Of a DNA stretch of 64,000 bases, positions 8,962-16,604 are shown piece by piece. The notes beneath the pieces were generated by a model. It saw nothing but the letters and a program-made list of their open reading frames with translations, did no database searches and was not told the DNA's origin. Source of the DNA: Nitrospira sp. (GTDB taxonomy: Bacteria > Nitrospirota > Nitrospiria > Nitrospirales > Nitrospiraceae); contig JARFXQ010000006.1 in assembly GCA_029194725.1 (NCBI GenBank), positions 1 through 64,000 of the forward strand, in the 5' to 3' direction. Positions within the stretch are counted from its first letter, which is position 1. The number at the start of each line of letters is the position of its first letter. A program made the position numbers and the translations under genes.

Positions 8962-9651
8962 ATGATCCACTGCCAACGTATCAACATTGCCATTGTCCAT
9001 CGAGATGGCTTGTATCGAGACAGTTTGCAACATTGCTTAGCCCATGCCGAACTGATTTCGATCGTGCATAGTGCATCTGTGCTCGATCAAAGAACCTGGG
9101 ATACGGTTGTCGCTCGCAGGCCAGATCTTCTCATCCTCGAATTCGGCTTATGTCGATGTCATGGACCGGTTCAGTCAGGAAATGGAACGTACGCCTCTTC
9201 ACTGGGCGTTAAGACGATCGTGATCGGGGTGCCGGATAAAGAGGAAGATATTCTTGCCTGTATCGAAGGAGTGGGGGCAGCCGGGTATCTATCGCTGGAT
9301 GCCTCTCTGGAAGATCTGATCCAGAACATTAGAGCCGTCATGAAGGGGGAAACACTGTGCTCTCCACGGGTTGCGAGTCTGACGTTTGACCGTGTTTCAG
9401 CCTTGGCCCGCCAGGTGGGTGCCGCTCAGGCTCCGACTCCGGTTGGAATGGGCCTCACTCGGCGTGAAGCGGAGATTGTACGTTTGATAGAAGATGGTTT
9501 GAGCAACAAGGAAATTGCCGCTCGACTCCATATTGAAGTCTCGACAGTCAAGAACCATGTCCATAACATCCTCGATAAGCTGCAGTTGCACAATCGACAT
9601 TCCGCAGTGAACTATATCAAAGAACAAGGTGCTACCGGACCTCGGTACTGA
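8962..9651 (+). CDS. LuxR/NarL-type response regulator with altered receiver
   Basis: This 229-residue protein has a NarL-like arrangement: receiver-like domain at residues 7-125 and GerE/LuxR helix-turn-helix at about 165-222 (LTRREAEIVRLIEDGLSNKE, then STVKNHVHNILDKL). In the receiver the phospho-acceptor position reads DLLILEF with Glu60 instead of Asp, and the acidic pocket is HRD rather than DD. It may therefore be phosphorylation-independent, with Glu mimicking the active state. The ATG at 8962 has GAGG upstream; a GTG at 8947 is an alternative. It lies upstream of the repeated GATC array and is a candidate regulator of the eCIS locus. Confidence 0.85.
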   Translation: MIHCQRINIAIVHRDGLYRDSLQHCLAHAELISIVHSASVLDQRTWDTVVARRPDLLILEFGLCRCHGPVQSGNGTYASSLGVKTIVIGVPDKEEDILACIEGVGAAGYLSLDASLEDLIQNIRAVMKGETLCSPRVASLTFDRVSALARQVGAAQAPTPVGMGLTRREAEIVRLIEDGLSNKEIAARLHIEVSTVKNHVHNILDKLQLHNRHSAVNYIKEQGATGPRY

Positions 9652-9652
9652 G

Positions 9653-9902
9653 CCTCTCCTTTGTTGCGCAGCTGCATGAGGTGTTGCGCTTCAGATCATG
9701 CCGCAAAATCTTGTGTAGGTCGGAAGAGATCTAGATTCGCATAGATCCGTTTTATTGTTGTCTCTAGATCCAAGTAGATCCGGCGATCTATTGGCCCTGC
9801 ACAATCTCTCCTCTACCATCTGTCATGCCACATCATTGGTGAGGAACTCTTTATGGATAAAATCCGCGTGCTGATTGGGAATCATCCCATGATGATTCCC
9901 GA
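9653..9902 (+). repeat. Duplicated regulatory region, copy A
   Basis: This roughly 250-base stretch is repeated at 11276-11512 with about 70-75 percent identity by eye. Its core (9726-9790) holds five sites with TAGATC or its complement: GATCTA at 9728 and 9785, TAGATCC at 9742, 9765 and 9775. The last four keep spacings of 23, 10 and 10 bases, identical in copy B, which places sites near one helical turn apart. It ends in the first codons of the receiver-like gene at 9853. Confidence 0.8.
9726..9790. promoter_or_regulatory. GATC-containing site array A
   Basis: The array contains TAGATCC-like half-sites in both orientations, with the last three 10 bases apart (9765, 9775, 9785). This resembles a multi-site operator or activator array upstream of the receiver-like gene at 9853. 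The binding protein is unknown; the LuxR-type regulator at 8962 is the nearest candidate. Confidence 0.5.
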
Positions 9903-10224
9903 TGCCGTCCGCCAGATGATCGCGGATCAAGACGATATGGAACTGGTGGGGGATTGCCGCGGTCCGATGAAAATTCTTCAAGAAACAGGCAAGGCGAAGG
10001 CCGATATCGTGATCTTGGCTCAAGAAGGCCAAGAAGAGTTGGGTCTTTGTAGCCAACTTCTGGCGATCTATCCGGACCTCACTATTCTCAGCCTAGCTCC
10101 TGACCTAGACATAGCCTTTACCCAGCAACTCTGCTCGTATCGGAGGAGGGTGATCAATGGTGATCAGCTGGATATTATACAGACAATGAGAATGGCGGTG
10201 AGGCAGCCATGCCCAGAAAGATAG
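9853..10224 (+). CDS. Stand-alone receiver-like protein without phospho-acceptor Asp
   Basis: This 123-residue protein resembles a NarL-type receiver domain (MDKIRVLIGNHPMMIPDAVR, then a beta-strand ADIVILAQEG) but ends without any DNA-binding domain. The phospho-acceptor position is Ala56, and the acidic pair after strand 1 is replaced by GNH. It therefore probably does not take part in phosphotransfer, and could act as an adaptor or anti-activator for the adjacent LuxR-type regulator. GAGGAAC precedes the ATG. A second, decayed copy lies at 11465-11545 behind repeat copy B. Confidence 0.6.
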   Translation: MDKIRVLIGNHPMMIPDAVRQMIADQDDMELVGDCRGPMKILQETGKAKADIVILAQEGQEELGLCSQLLAIYPDLTILSLAPDLDIAFTQQLCSYRRRVINGDQLDIIQTMRMAVRQPCPER

Positions 10225-10370
10225 ATATGACGGAGCCGTACTGATGTTTCTCCTCAAAGCCATAGGCCAGTTCCCAAGCTCGCTCGGTCTCGCCGTTCTC
10301 GACTTCTATCTGAATGGCGGGCAGCTCCGTATGACGGCGCGAATGCCACGTTCAAAGCCGGAAAGGAAAG

Positions 10371-11216
10371 ATGCCCATGCCATTTCATCTCATCAAAGGA
10401 ACCTTCCACGTCGTAGGCTACTCGCCGGATGGAGACTCGATCCGCTTCCAAGCGGACGATCACAATAATTGGAATTTGCTCAACGGCCCTCCGGTCGGGC
10501 TGAATGCCAGGGAACATGCCCAACTCCGGATCGAAGCGATCGATACCCTGGAGACGCACTATCAAGGGCACCATCAACCGTTGAAATTGGCCCACAAGGC
10601 CTTGCGGTTTCTACTCGATGAACTCGAGATCAAGAAAGTCAAGTTCGACAAGGGAGGCAAGGTCGTCTCCGCGCAGGACGGCACGCGCGGCTATATCCTG
10701 TCGCGCGCGATTGAAAGGTATCGCCGGCCGGTCTCTTTCGTGTTTGCGGGGGACGCCGAAGAGGAGGATGGGACGGAGGTGTTTCTTCGTCCGGACCGTC
10801 TGGAAGAAAGCGTGAACTATAAGTCGGCGCTGGAAGGTCTGGCCTATCCGACTTATTACACAGGACTTTTCCCCGATCTGAGGAAAAAAATCACGTCGGC
10901 AGTGGTTCAGGCTCGGAAGGGCGGTGGCAAAGGGATCTGGCCAAAGGATAAGACGACGAAAGGGTTTACGGTCTCAAGTCTCTCGTCTGTCACCGAGAAA
11001 CACGTCATCCTGCCCAAGCTCTTCCGCCGGATCGTGAGCTTCATTGGAAACGGAGGGAACATCGATGGCTTCAAGGACTTCCTTGCCGCCAATCCGGACC
11101 CGGTCATGGAATTGAAGAATGGCCATTTCACCAATCTTGACACCTTCATCGAAGTCACGGGAGAGGATGTCAGCCTCACGGTGAACCCTGAGGATCTGGT
11201 GTTTGTCGAAAAGTAA
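10371..11216 (+). CDS. Staphylococcal-nuclease-like (TNase) protein
   Basis: This 281-residue protein has an N-terminal SNase-fold domain. All key positions of staphylococcal nuclease are present by eye: Asp22 in the DGDSI loop, then Arg53-x4-Asp58-Thr59-x-Glu61 in LRIEAIDTLET, and Arg106 in GTRGY. These would correspond to D21, R35, D40, T41, E43 and R87. No clear signal peptide is seen. The C-terminal 100 residues are not recognised. It sits between the receiver-like gene and the eCIS genes and could be a cargo nuclease or a housekeeping enzyme. GGAAAGG precedes the ATG. Confidence 0.7.
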   Translation: MPMPFHLIKGTFHVVGYSPDGDSIRFQADDHNNWNLLNGPPVGLNAREHAQLRIEAIDTLETHYQGHHQPLKLAHKALRFLLDELEIKKVKFDKGGKVVSAQDGTRGYILSRAIERYRRPVSFVFAGDAEEEDGTEVFLRPDRLEESVNYKSALEGLAYPTYYTGLFPDLRKKITSAVVQARKGGGKGIWPKDKTTKGFTVSSLSSVTEKHVILPKLFRRIVSFIGNGGNIDGFKDFLAANPDPVMELKNGHFTNLDTFIEVTGEDVSLTVNPEDLVFVEK

Positions 11217-11275
11217 GCGACAGGACTCGGACGACAGATTGCACAGCCGGTCTATATCCAAACTGAATACCTGCT

Positions 11276-11512
11276 GAGCCTCTCCTCAGTCACGCGGCTG
11301 CACGAGGTCTTGTCTATCAGGTCAAGCCGCCTAGGTCGGAAGAGATCTAGATGCTCATAGATCCATTTTGTTCCTGTCTCTAGATCCAAATAGATCCGAC
11401 GATCTATTGGCTCGCCACAATCTCTTCTTTACTGTGCCATATCAGAGCAATGTGAGGAACCCTTGTGGGTAGAAACTGTGTGCTTCTAGTGAACCATCCG
11501 GGGAGGCACGTG
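11276..11512 (+). repeat. Duplicated regulatory region, copy B
   Basis: This is the second copy of the region at 9653-9902. Matching landmarks are GAGCCTCTCCT at the left, TAGGTCGGAAGAGATCTAGAT, TCTCTAGATCCAA, CGATCTATTGGC and a GAGGAAC ribosome-site-like string at the right. It is the main content of the 400-base gap before the eCIS operon, together with the relic reading frame at 11465 and about 75 unassigned bases. Confidence 0.8.
11344..11406. promoter_or_regulatory. GATC-containing site array B
   Basis: GATCTA at 11344, TAGATCC at 11358, 11381 and 11391, and GATCTA at 11401. The spacing of the last four (23, 10, 10) is exactly as in array A although the intervening bases differ. This selective conservation implies function. 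It lies about 215 bases upstream of the first eCIS gene. Confidence 0.5.
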
Positions 11513-11545
11513 TTCAAGGTGAGCAACGACGGTGCAGAAACCTAG
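11465..11545 (+). pseudogene. Relic of a second receiver-like gene
   Basis: A GTG-initiated frame reads VGRNCVLLVNHPGRHVFKVS and stops after 26 codons. It aligns with the start of the intact receiver-like protein (MDKIRVLIGNHPMMIPDAVR) at the same place relative to the duplicated upstream region. The remainder of the domain is absent. It shows that the duplication once included the downstream gene. Confidence 0.5.
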
Positions 11546-11619
11546 TTTGACATAATGGTCGACATTCACACGATGGCGAACATAGCGAGAGTCCGCTGGA
11601 GCAAGGTAGAACAGCCATC

Positions 11620-12258
11620 ATGATCGCACATGCCTTGACCATCGTCATGAACGAGATAAACGCGCATCTTGCTGATGCCTATGGGTCCGTCCTCCCGCAG
11701 GTGGGATTGGGCAACATGACCGAAGGATTCAGCGCCAACGGGTCCGGCAGCGGGCTGCAGCGAAACTTGCTCTATCTCTCCATGGTGAACATCAAAGAAG
11801 AAAAAACATTAAAGAACCTCCCAAACTACGTGCGGAATGACGTCATGCTCAAGGTCTCGTACGAGAACAGTCCCGTCTTTCTGAATCTGCAGATCCTGAT
11901 CACCGCGACCCACACGGACTACACCAACGCTCTGACGGCCCTATCGCGGGTGATCCGGTTTTTCCAGTTCAAAAACGTGTTGACCCAAGACAATGTCGCT
12001 CCCGCTTCGATCACGACCTCCAGCGTTCCCATCAAGCCGATCGATCAGTTGGAGGCCTTCAAGCTGATCTTCGATTTGTATTCGCCTACGATGGAGGAGG
12101 TGAACCATCTGTGGGGCACGCTTGGAGGGAAGCAGTACCCCTTTGTCATGTATCTGCTGCGGATGCTTGATCTGAAGTTCCACGCCGTGCAGAGCGAGGC
12201 GGGGCTCATTACGGAAGTGATCTCGGACTTTTCCCACAAGCAGACGGCTGGCACCTAA
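11620..12258 (+). CDS. eCIS cap/tube-terminator protein, DUF4255 (Pvc16-like)
   Basis: This 212-residue protein opens the injection-system operon. It matches the DUF4255 family (Pvc16/Afp16), which caps the distal end of the tube and sheath in extracellular contractile injection systems. Visible family features are the N-terminal helix MIAHALTIVMNEINAHL, the strand LSMVNIKEEKTLKN, and NLQILITATHTDYTNALTAL followed by VIRFFQ. The C-terminal half, with MEEVNHLWGTLGGKQYPF, is also typical. The next gene starts immediately after its stop codon. Confidence 0.85.
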   Translation: MIAHALTIVMNEINAHLADAYGSVLPQVGLGNMTEGFSANGSGSGLQRNLLYLSMVNIKEEKTLKNLPNYVRNDVMLKVSYENSPVFLNLQILITATHTDYTNALTALSRVIRFFQFKNVLTQDNVAPASITTSSVPIKPIDQLEAFKLIFDLYSPTMEEVNHLWGTLGGKQYPFVMYLLRMLDLKFHAVQSEAGLITEVISDFSHKQTAGT

Positions 12259-13269
12259 ATGGGCGAACGAGTCATCAGGGGATATCAGCGGCTCTTCGAG
12301 ATACGCCTCCTTCACCATTATTGGCTGGATGAAGGAGCGACGCTTTTCGACCTCCTTTCCGACCAAGGGACCAAAGACGCTCGCCTGCTCACATACGATG
12401 CGCGACCATTCTTGAAGATCGCTCCGACCGGTGCAACGGCAACAGCGCTTGATGGTTTCGGCGGATTCTTCAAAGAGACAGGGCTCGGCTGCATTGTCGC
12501 CGTACCGAGCAGCGCTGTGATTTCGGCCGACGTGATCTTGGAGTTTATCGTCACGGTTCAAAGCAAGGATCTGCTGAACTACACGGCTCTGACCTTGCGA
12601 CCTTGCAGAATCTACGATTTGTACCATCAATCGGAACAGAAAACGTATCGGTACAAAGAAAACGTGCCCGTCTTGTCCAACTTGAGCGGAGCTTCGAGGG
12701 GAACAGGTCCGACGAGAACATTCTTCTTGTCAAAGGAGATTCCCGCGCTTGCCGCCGACGACCAGGTGGAAGCGCTGGTCGTGTCAGGAGGCGCCTTGGT
12801 GCAATTGACCGGCGACCAACCAGGGGCCGCCACGCAACCAATCGGGACTGTCGCGACAGATCTGCCGGTATTCGTCCATCAGGGTGACGTGCCGGCCATC
12901 GTGCCGCCGGCGGGTCTGGTTGGGGCGCCTGCCCGGGGGATCCTTCTGACCGATGAGATACCCGACAGTGTCTTTGCCCTCGTCCGTGTGACTCCGGTGC
13001 GTGCCGATGCCGATGAGTTCAGTTTCATCGATGCGGGCGGCCATGCGAAAGTCCCTCATCCGGTCTATCACGTTCGTTTCAAGAATCGGTTAACTACCTG
13101 GCGGTATATGAACAAGTCGACGCGTGCCATGATCTCCGAGGAGGCGACTCCTTTTCCATTGACCTGGTTCGGGAACGCCGGCACGAAGCAAAAACCGTCG
13201 GGGGGGAGTGTCAAGGCGGAGAAGAGCGGCGACAGAATCACTCAACTGGTCTCGGAAATTTATGTCTAG
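12259..13269 (+). CDS. eCIS-associated protein of unknown function
   Basis: This 336-residue protein lies between the cap and sheath genes, with its ATG directly abutting the previous stop. I do not recognise a named domain. It starts RGYQRLFEIRLLHHYWLDEG, is rich in beta-strand-like segments and low in charged repeats, and ends TQLVSEIYV. No signal peptide or membrane segment is seen. Position and structural composition suggest a virion-type component such as a second cap or collar protein; that is inference from context only. Confidence 0.6.
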   Translation: MGERVIRGYQRLFEIRLLHHYWLDEGATLFDLLSDQGTKDARLLTYDARPFLKIAPTGATATALDGFGGFFKETGLGCIVAVPSSAVISADVILEFIVTVQSKDLLNYTALTLRPCRIYDLYHQSEQKTYRYKENVPVLSNLSGASRGTGPTRTFFLSKEIPALAADDQVEALVVSGGALVQLTGDQPGAATQPIGTVATDLPVFVHQGDVPAIVPPAGLVGAPARGILLTDEIPDSVFALVRVTPVRADADEFSFIDAGGHAKVPHPVYHVRFKNRLTTWRYMNKSTRAMISEEATPFPLTWFGNAGTKQKPSGGSVKAEKSGDRITQLVSEIYV

Positions 13270-13309
13270 GTCCGTGCATCGACACAACGTGAAAAGGGGG
13301 TAAGCGACT

Positions 13310-14746
13310 ATGGCCACATCGTATAAGACGCCAGGTGTCTACATTGAGGAAATCCCCAAGTTCCCTCCCTCCGTCGCGCCGGTGGAGACCGCGATCCCGG
13401 CCTTTATCGGGTATACGCAGAAGGCTGATGACCAGGTCGCAAGCGATTTGAAGTTAAAGCCGACCAGGATTTCCTCCATGGTCGAGTATGAAAAATACTT
13501 CGGGCTCCCGCAGGCCGAAGAGGATATCAACGTCACCATTTTTGAGACGCAGGTAGGCGGCGTCACGACCGACATGAAAGCCATCGCGAGCGTGACGGAT
13601 TCGGCCCGCTCGAAACACGTCATGTACTATGCCCTGCAAATGTTCTATGCCAACGGGGGAGGACCCTGCTACATCGTGTCGGTCGATCTCTACAAAGGCA
13701 CTTTCGGAGGCGCCCTCGTCGAAACGGAATTGGAAGCAGGGTTGAATGTCTTGGCGAAGGTGGATGAGCCGACGTTGATCGTGTTCCCCGAAGCGCAAAG
13801 TCTTTCGATCGGAGATTTCAAAACGCTGCACGATGCGGCCCTGAAGCAATGTGACGACCTGAAAGACCGTTTTGTCATCATGGATGTGCATGGTGACAGC
13901 GTGTCCTTGTCCAACCCGACCGCTAATCTACTCACCGCCGTCGGCAACTTTCGAACCAGCGGCATCGGCGCCAACAATCTCAAGTACGGGGCGGCCTACG
14001 GACCGAACATCGAGACGGTATTGGACTTTGCGTTCGATGAAACCAAAACGGATGTCGTCACGAACACCAACGGGGTTCCCGCCGCGGCCGTCAAACTGGA
14101 TACCTTGAAAGCCGGAAACAACCGTTCGTATGAATTGGCTAAAGCGGCGATCCGGGACTTGGCTTGCAAGATGCCTCCTTCGTCGGCCATGGCGGGGATC
14201 TATGCGGCGGTGGACAACAGTCGCGGCGTTTGGAAAGCGCCAGCCAACGTGAGCGTGAACGCCGTCACCAAGCCGACCATCAACTTTTCGAACGTTGAAC
14301 AGGATCAGATGAACGTCGATGTGACGGCGGGAAAATCCGTGAACGCCATCCGGGCCTTCCTCGGCAAGGGCACGCTGGTCTGGGGCGCGCGGACGCTCGC
14401 CGGCAACGACAACGAATGGCGCTACGTGAACGTTCGCCGGTTGTTTAACTTTGTCGAAGAATCGGTGAAGAAGGCCACGGAGCAATTTGTCTTCGAACCG
14501 AACGACGCCAACACCTGGGTGCGGGTGCAGGCAATGATCGAGAATTTCCTCACGGTCCTCTGGCGGCAGGGCGCGTTGCAGGGAGTCAAGCCGGAACACG
14601 CATTCTATGTGGCGGTAGGACTCGGGAAAACCATGACGGCGCTTGATATCCTCGAAGGCCGCATGATCGTCGAAATCGGCATGGCCGCCGTGCGACCCGC
14701 CGAGTTCATCATCCTCAGGTTCTCCCATAAGATGGCGGAATCGTAA
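13310..14746 (+). CDS. Contractile sheath protein (Pvc2/gp18-like)
   Basis: This 478-residue tail sheath protein polymerises around the inner tube and contracts to drive injection. The N-terminus TPGVYIEEIPKFPPSVAPVE and AIPAFIGYT, and the C-terminal part with LVWGARTLAG, EWRYVNVRRLFNFVEESV and VQAMIENFLTVLWRQGALQG, are diagnostic. Only one sheath gene is present, whereas Photorhabdus PVC has three (Pvc2-4). The length is normal for single-sheath systems. AAGGGGG precedes the ATG. Confidence 0.97.
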   Translation: MATSYKTPGVYIEEIPKFPPSVAPVETAIPAFIGYTQKADDQVASDLKLKPTRISSMVEYEKYFGLPQAEEDINVTIFETQVGGVTTDMKAIASVTDSARSKHVMYYALQMFYANGGGPCYIVSVDLYKGTFGGALVETELEAGLNVLAKVDEPTLIVFPEAQSLSIGDFKTLHDAALKQCDDLKDRFVIMDVHGDSVSLSNPTANLLTAVGNFRTSGIGANNLKYGAAYGPNIETVLDFAFDETKTDVVTNTNGVPAAAVKLDTLKAGNNRSYELAKAAIRDLACKMPPSSAMAGIYAAVDNSRGVWKAPANVSVNAVTKPTINFSNVEQDQMNVDVTAGKSVNAIRAFLGKGTLVWGARTLAGNDNEWRYVNVRRLFNFVEESVKKATEQFVFEPNDANTWVRVQAMIENFLTVLWRQGALQGVKPEHAFYVAVGLGKTMTALDILEGRMIVEIGMAAVRPAEFIILRFSHKMAES

Positions 14747-14802
14747 CGAGCGGCGGCGTATGAAGCAGCAAGCGATCGATCATGAACCAGTGAAGGGAGC
14801 AC

Positions 14803-15243
14803 ATGATGGCACAAGAATATCCCATACCTCGGTTCCATTTTCAGGTGGATTGGGGGGGAGCCAAGATCAGTTTCACTGAAGTCACGGGCCTCGATATGCA
14901 AGTGGAAGTGATCGAATACCGGCATAGCGACAGCAAAGATTTCAATAAGATCAAGATGCCGGGCATGCGCAAATTCAGCAACATCACGATGAAGCGCGGC
15001 AAGTTCGAAGGCGATTTCGACTACAACGCCTGGCTGGAGGCCATCGCCAATGAACGGGTGGAAGGCCGGCGCGATGTGACGATCCGGCTGCTCAACGAAA
15101 AGCACACGCCGGTCGCCGCCTGGTCCGCCACCCGGTGCTTCCCGGTCAAAGTGACGGCCCCCGACCTCAAATCGGATGCGAACGAGGTGGCGATCGAAAG
15201 CATCGAGATCGCCCACGAAGGCCTGAAGTTGATGAACATCTGA
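14803..15243 (+). CDS. Inner tube protein 1 (gp19/Pvc1-like)
   Basis: This 146-residue phage tail tube family protein is typical of T4 gp19-like tube subunits. It shows PIPRFHFQVDWGGAKISFTE, VTGLDMQVEVIEYRH and MRKFSNITMKRGKFEGD. It would form the hexameric rings of the tube that carries cargo. Start codons at 14803 and 14806 are both possible. It is followed after 12 bases by a second tube-like gene. Confidence 0.95.
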   Translation: MMAQEYPIPRFHFQVDWGGAKISFTEVTGLDMQVEVIEYRHSDSKDFNKIKMPGMRKFSNITMKRGKFEGDFDYNAWLEAIANERVEGRRDVTIRLLNEKHTPVAAWSATRCFPVKVTAPDLKSDANEVAIESIEIAHEGLKLMNI

Positions 15244-15255
15244 GCGGGAACCGCG

Positions 15256-15693
15256 ATGCCTGATTATTATCCGCCCTGGGGGTTCTACTACAAAGTGGAA
15301 TTCGGCATCAGCAAGAATAAGAACGACGCGCGCTTTCAGACGGTCTCCGGGCTGTCGGTGGAATACGACATGGAGGAGTATAAAGAGGGTGGGGAGAATC
15401 GCTTCACCCATAAACTCCCCGTGCGGACGAAGTATGCCGACATGGTCTTGAAACGCGGGATGGTGACCGATTCGGATGTGATCACATGGTGCCTGAGCGC
15501 TTTCCGGGACCGCGAGTTTACACCGGCGGATGTGAACGTGATCCTCATGAACGAGAAAGGCGAGCCGCTGCGCACCTGGAAGGTCGCCCATGCCATTCCC
15601 AAAAAATGGATGGTCACCGATTTGAACGCCAACGACAACGCGGTCGTCATCGAAACCATGGAATTGTCGTATCGCTATTTCACGATCCAATAG
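15256..15693 (+). CDS. Inner tube initiator or second tube protein (Pvc5-like)
   Basis: This 145-residue gp19-family protein parallels the preceding gene: PPWGFYYKVEFGISKNKNDA, QTVSGLSVEYDMEEYKEGG and KYADMVLKRGMV. In characterised systems a second tube-like protein forms the layer that connects the tube to the spike. Its divergence from the first copy fits that role. It is part of the tightly packed structural operon. Confidence 0.92.
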   Translation: MPDYYPPWGFYYKVEFGISKNKNDARFQTVSGLSVEYDMEEYKEGGENRFTHKLPVRTKYADMVLKRGMVTDSDVITWCLSAFRDREFTPADVNVILMNEKGEPLRTWKVAHAIPKKWMVTDLNANDNAVVIETMELSYRYFTIQ

Positions 15694-15702
15694 AGGCTGG
15701 GC

Positions 15703-15897
15703 ATGCCCATCGAGATCAAAGAACTGCACATTCGGGTGACGGTCAACCCTTCTTCAGGCGGACGGCAGACCGGAGCGCAGGGAGGAGCCGGCGTGGGTGC
15801 GGCCGCGGACGCTGATGACGAGCGCGGGCGCAACCAGATGGTCGCCGAATGCGTCGAGCAAGTGCTGGGAATCCTTGAGAGCAAAAGGGAGCGGTGA
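15703..15897 (+). CDS. DUF5908 small eCIS protein (Pvc6-like)
   Basis: This 64-residue protein begins MPIEIKELHIRVTVN, the hallmark of DUF5908, and is followed by a Gly/Ala-rich linker and a short C-terminal helix (CVEQVLGILESKRE). Small proteins of this type always sit between tube and LysM genes in PVC-like loci. Its exact role is unclear. Its stop TGA overlaps the next gene's ATG by one base. Confidence 0.85.
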   Translation: MPIEIKELHIRVTVNPSSGGRQTGAQGGAGVGAAADADDERGRNQMVAECVEQVLGILESKRER

Positions 15898-16604
15898 TGG
15901 CCGACAACGGCAAGCTTGAGAAGCTGCTGATCCTGGCGTTCGAGACGTCGGAGGAAGCCGAAAGCGGCGGTAAGCTCGAGGCGAAAGATAGCGTGGAAGC
16001 CTTCATCAATCCGGAAACCTATACATTGGAGTACAAGGTCAAGACCGCCGAGGGACAGGGGCAAGGCACAAGCGGAGCCCAGGCCAAATTTGAATACACG
16101 ATGCCGGAAGAACTGACGTTTGAGTTCCTCTTCGATAACACCGGCATCATCGACGGGAAGGCAAACAAGGACGGCGTCTTTGATGACGTCGACCACTTCC
16201 GTCGTGTGCTGACCGAATATCAGGGGGCGTCGCATGAACCGTATCACTTGAAGCTCGTCTGGGGAAATCTCATTTTCAAAGGACGGGCGATCGAACTCGG
16301 CATTACCTATAAGCTGTTCAATCCCGACGGGCAGCCGATTCGAGCCGTGGCGAAGGCGAAGTTCAAGGGCAGCATCGAAGAGAAGAAACGCGCCGCGAAG
16401 GAGGACAAGACCTCGCCGGACTTGACACACCGATATCGAGTCAAAGCCGGGGATACCCTTCCGTTGCTTTGTTACCGGATCTATGGGGACCCGCAATACT
16501 ATCTCGCGGTGGCGGAAGCGAACGGTCTCGGCAATTTTCGATCCCTTGAGCCTGGCACGACCCTTATGTTTCCACCGGTCGAACGAACCAAGGCGTCACT
16601 GTGA
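15897..16604 (+). CDS. LysM-containing baseplate protein (Pvc7/gp53-like)
   Basis: This 235-residue protein links the tube to the spike in eCIS baseplates. The N-terminal beta-rich domain has EAFINPETYTLEYKVK, and the C-terminal LysM-like domain spans about residues 180-232 (HRYRVKAGDTLPLLCYRIYG, then PGTTLMFPP). The ATG at 15897 overlaps the DUF5908 stop; a GTG three bases upstream is also in frame. It overlaps the spike gene by four bases. Confidence 0.9.
   Translation: MADNGKLEKLLILAFETSEEAESGGKLEAKDSVEAFINPETYTLEYKVKTAEGQGQGTSGAQAKFEYTMPEELTFEFLFDNTGIIDGKANKDGVFDDVDHFRRVLTEYQGASHEPYHLKLVWGNLIFKGRAIELGITYKLFNPDGQPIRAVAKAKFKGSIEEKKRAAKEDKTSPDLTHRYRVKAGDTLPLLCYRIYGDPQYYLAVAEANGLGNFRSLEPGTTLMFPPVERTKASL

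Noticed and set aside
8745-9071. 108-codon plus-strand frame before the LuxR-type gene
   Set aside because: It overlaps the start of the regulator in another frame and has no family features.
9726-9790. CRISPR-like array
   Set aside because: The repeated units are only 6-7 bases with 10-23-base spacing and occur in both orientations; no cas genes are present.
13928-14728. Long antisense reading frame in the sheath gene
   Set aside because: High-GC coding DNA gives such shadows; composition (His, Arg, Gly-rich) is typical of a complement frame.
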